NCBI RefSeq assembly: GCF_000513115.1
Contig: NZ_BAUU01000017.1
Span: forward strand, 1-64,000
Source: Halalkalibacter hemicellulosilyticusJCM 9152
GTDB taxonomy: Bacteria; Bacillota; Bacilli; Bacillales; Bacillaceae_D
DNA length: 64,000 nucleotides
Reading direction: 5' to 3'
Positions 61,568-64,000 of the stretch are shown here, piece after piece (position 1 is the stretch's first letter; each line of letters begins with the position of its first letter). The translations under genes and the position numbers were made by a program. The notes below the pieces were generated by a model. It had not been told where the DNA came from and did no database searches. It saw only the letters and a program-made list of their open reading frames with translations.

Positions 61568-64000
61568 ATATACACATATTAAAAAAGTACTCGTCATTGG
61601 TTCAGGCCCGATAGTCATTGGGCAAGCAGCCGAATTTGATTATGCAGGAACTCAAGCTTGTCTAGCGTTAAAGGAAGAAGGAGTCAAAGTTGTTCTTATT
61701 AATAACAACCCAGCTACTGTGATGACAGATGAATCTTGTGCGGATAGAGTTTACTTTGAACCGTTAACTGTTGACAGTGTTGAGGCCATTTTACAGAAGG
61801 AAAAGCCTGATGGCATCCTAGCAACGTTAGGTGGACAAACGGGCTTGAATCTTGCGATGGATTTATATGATCATGGCTTGCTAGAAAAATATGACGTTGA
61901 GTTACTTGGTACACCGATTGATTCGATACGAAAAGGTGAAGACCGAGAAGCATTCCGGGCGTTAATGCAAGAGCTAAATGAGCCTGTTCCAGATAGTGAT
62001 ATCGTGACGACTGAGGAGGCGGCTTTAAGCTTTGCAAAGGAAGTAGGTTACCCGATTATCGTTCGACCTGCTTATACATTAGGAGGAGCAGGTGGCGGTA
62101 TTGCTGATTCGGAGAAAGAACTAAAACGAATTATTAAAGCGGGTCTATCGCTTAGTCCGATTAGTCAATGCTTAGTCGAAAAGAGCATTGCTGGCTTTAA
62201 AGAAATTGAATATGAAGTGATGCGTGATAGTAATGATACTTGTATCACCGTTTGTAATATGGAGAATATTGATCCAGTTGGTGTGCACACGGGAGATTCG
62301 ATCGTCGTAGCACCATCGCAAACATTGTCTGATGTGGAATATCAAATGTTACGAACCGTATCGATTAAAATTATTCGTGCACTAGGTATCGTTGGTGGTT
62401 GTAACATCCAATTTGCATTGGATCCTTATAGCAAGCAATATTATTTAATTGAGGTCAATCCTCGGGTGAGTCGTTCATCTGCACTTGCTTCGAAAGCAAC
62501 AGGCTATCCGATTGCACGTATGGCAGCAAAGGTTAGTATGGGATATCATTTGCATGAGTTAATTAACCCTGTAACGGGGCATACGTATGCGAGCTTTGAA
62601 CCAGCTCTTGATTACGTTGTTGTGAAGTTTCCTCGATGGCCGTTTGATAAGTTTGTTCATGCTGAGCGTCAACTTGGTACACAAATGAAGGCAACAGGCG
62701 AAGTCATGGCGATTGAACGTAACTTGGAAGCCGCCATTCAAAAGGCAGTTCGTTCATTAGAGTTAAACGTAGAAGGTCTAAACGTCCCGATGCTACAACA
62801 AAAATCGACTGAGGTATTGTGGGAGCTAGCTAAGCAGCCTGATGATCGACGGTTTTTCGTTTTGCTCGAACTGTTAAGACGAGGAGTTAGTAGTGAACAA
62901 CTGCATACAGAAACGAAAATCAACTTATTTTTCCTACATGCGTTTGAACGACTCATTACGATTGAAAATGAGATTAAGGCAAAATCCTTTACTGAATTAG
63001 ATCCGAGCTTCCTTAAGAAGATTAAAGAATTAGGGTTTGCTGATCAATGGCTAGCAAACGTTTGGGAAGTGAAAGAAGCTGATATACGTACGAAGCGTAA
63101 AGAGTTTTCAATATCGCCATCCTATAAGATGGTTGATACGTGTGCAGGTGAGTTTCTAGCGTCAACCGCTTATTTCTATTCAAGCTGGCAAGGTGAATCA
63201 GATGTACGTCCTGTTTCAAATAAGAAAAAAATTCTCCTGCTTGGTTCTGGTCCAATCCGGATTGGTCAAGGGATTGAATTTGATTATTGTTCTGTACAAG
63301 GAATTCAAAGCTTACATCAGTTAGGCTATGAAGCGATTATGATGAACAACAATCCTGAGACGGTTAGTACCGATTATGCTACAGCCGATCGATTATATTT
63401 TGAACCACTAACAGTAGAGGATGTCCTGCACGTTGTTGAGCTTGAACAAGTAGAAGGGGTTATTGTTCAGCTTGGTGGTCAAACGGCTATTTCATTAGTG
63501 GAAGGGCTTGAGGAAGCGGGTGTGAAGCTGTATGGGACGAACCAAGATACGATTGATCAGCTTGAGGATCGTGGACGATTCTATTCATTTATGCAGTCAG
63601 TAGAGGTTCCCCATATTCCGGGTGTTACTGCTTATGAAAAGAAGGATGCATTAAATAAGGCAAATGACATTGGCTATCCTGTCTTAATTCGTCCATCTTA
63701 CGTCATTGGTGGGCAAGGAATGATGTTGTTTGAATCGGAAGTGGAATTTGTTGAGTATTTAGAAGATGCAGAGCAGACGATTTCCTTTCCGTTATTAATC
63801 GATGCGTATTATCCAGGAACAGAATTAGAAATCGATGCCTTAACAGATGGTGTAGATATTGCGATTGCAGGTATGTTCGAGCATGTTGAACGTGCAGGTG
63901 TTCATTCCGGAGATAGTATGGCCGTGGTCCCGCCATTTAGCATTAAAAATGATGTGAAAGAGCTTGTTTATTCTTACACGAAGAAAATTGCTCAAGGTAT
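61560..64000 (+). CDS. carB: Carbamoyl-phosphate synthase large subunit, 3' end outside the window
   Basis: An 813-codon partial CarB. It begins MPKYTHIKKVLVIGSGPIVI and shows the first ATP-grasp half (GGAGGGIADSE, NPRVSRSSALASKATGYPI), the oligomerisation region, and the start of the second half (LLGSGPIRIGQGIEFDYC, ERAGVHSGDS). The full protein would be about 1030-1070 aa, so about 200-250 residues lie beyond the end. It makes carbamoyl phosphate for ornithine transcarbamylase; argF is expected next. No frameshift is seen. Confidence 0.95.
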   Translation, partial: MPKYTHIKKVLVIGSGPIVIGQAAEFDYAGTQACLALKEEGVKVVLINNNPATVMTDESCADRVYFEPLTVDSVEAILQKEKPDGILATLGGQTGLNLAMDLYDHGLLEKYDVELLGTPIDSIRKGEDREAFRALMQELNEPVPDSDIVTTEEAALSFAKEVGYPIIVRPAYTLGGAGGGIADSEKELKRIIKAGLSLSPISQCLVEKSIAGFKEIEYEVMRDSNDTCITVCNMENIDPVGVHTGDSIVVAPSQTLSDVEYQMLRTVSIKIIRALGIVGGCNIQFALDPYSKQYYLIEVNPRVSRSSALASKATGYPIARMAAKVSMGYHLHELINPVTGHTYASFEPALDYVVVKFPRWPFDKFVHAERQLGTQMKATGEVMAIERNLEAAIQKAVRSLELNVEGLNVPMLQQKSTEVLWELAKQPDDRRFFVLLELLRRGVSSEQLHTETKINLFFLHAFERLITIENEIKAKSFTELDPSFLKKIKELGFADQWLANVWEVKEADIRTKRKEFSISPSYKMVDTCAGEFLASTAYFYSSWQGESDVRPVSNKKKILLLGSGPIRIGQGIEFDYCSVQGIQSLHQLGYEAIMMNNNPETVSTDYATADRLYFEPLTVEDVLHVVELEQVEGVIVQLGGQTAISLVEGLEEAGVKLYGTNQDTIDQLEDRGRFYSFMQSVEVPHIPGVTAYEKKDALNKANDIGYPVLIRPSYVIGGQGMMLFESEVEFVEYLEDAEQTISFPLLIDAYYPGTELEIDALTDGVDIAIAGMFEHVERAGVHSGDSMAVVPPFSIKNDVKELVYSYTKKIAQG

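Noticed and set aside
1-64000. CRISPR arrays, tRNA or rRNA genes, IS transposases
   Set aside because: Searched by eye for regular spacer repeats, cloverleaf-like segments, rRNA core motifs and transposase motifs; none is convincing. A tRNAscan or covariance search could overturn this.

Overview
The window looks like chromosome of a Gram-positive, endospore-forming Bacillaceae, most likely an alkaliphile-type Bacillus (Alkalihalobacillus/Halalkalibacter-like). The reasons are the sporulation pair spoIVFA-spoIVFB, an RNase G gene between spoIVFB and rplU, an L27 with the cleavable Firmicutes N-terminus next to its Prp protease, CcpA- and PhoP-type sites of the B. subtilis kind, many TTG starts with strong GGAGG sites, and modest G+C. 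I see no prophage, IS transposase or CRISPR array. Species-level placement is inference.

Layout. 0.2-1.1 kb: aldo/keto reductase (-). 1.5-5.8 kb: spoIVFA, spoIVFB, rng, L21 leader, rplU, prp, rpmA. 6.0-8.3 kb: a 46-aa ORF and arsR-arsB-arsC. 8.4-9.0 kb: gene-free, inverted-repeat-rich DNA. 9.1-11.2 kb: SulP transporter (frameshifted) and a Usp protein. 11.4-16.1 kb: Pho box and pstS-pstC-pstA-pstB-phoU. 16.2-16.6 kb: YisL protein. 17-23.2 kb: a divergent AddB-like/AddA-like helicase-nuclease pair, the second gene frameshifted. 23.4-26.9 kb (-): phosphonate transporter phnD-phnC-phnE-phnE with a Pho-box-like array upstream. 27.4-30.3 kb: cheA-cheW-cheY. 30.5-31.5 kb: two small unknown/IDEAL-domain genes. 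31.8-35.2 kb: methylmalonyl-CoA mutase mutA (frameshifted, short) and mutB. 35.5-37.3 kb (-): B12-binding radical SAM protein. 37.5-44.9 kb: P-loop kinase, methyltransferase, MATE pump, AI-2E transporter, rhodanese, small proteins, YitV-like esterase, YitT protein, BsuPI lipoprotein. 45.1-47.2 kb: GH115-type glycosidase behind a perfect cre site. 47.2-53.9 kb: SNF2 helicase with an upstream partner, small ORFs, an unknown protein and a Cof-type phosphatase. 54.2-55.7 kb: CtaG and SCO (cytochrome oxidase assembly). 56-64 kb: argC-argJ-argB-argD-carA-carB, running off the end.

How the genes work together. Two phosphorus-acquisition operons (pst, phn) both carry TTNACA-type repeats at 11-nt spacing, so joint PhoP control is likely. 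The arginine operon has a near-ideal promoter overlapped by a 20-nt box that recurs before carA, suggesting a second operator where a dispersed repeat splits the operon. MutAB and the neighbouring radical SAM protein both have cobalamin-type domains.

Most notable observations: (1) three, probably four, genes are broken in a way that restoring one G in a G run or beside a G would repair, which suggests a systematic sequencing or assembly error rather than decay; (2) the AddAB-like pair lacks the AddB Walker A motif; (3) several families of dispersed structured intergenic repeats occur, including a ~190-nt element present twice. I did not find anything I can defend as a wholly new system; the AddAB-like pair and the structured repeats are the best candidates.
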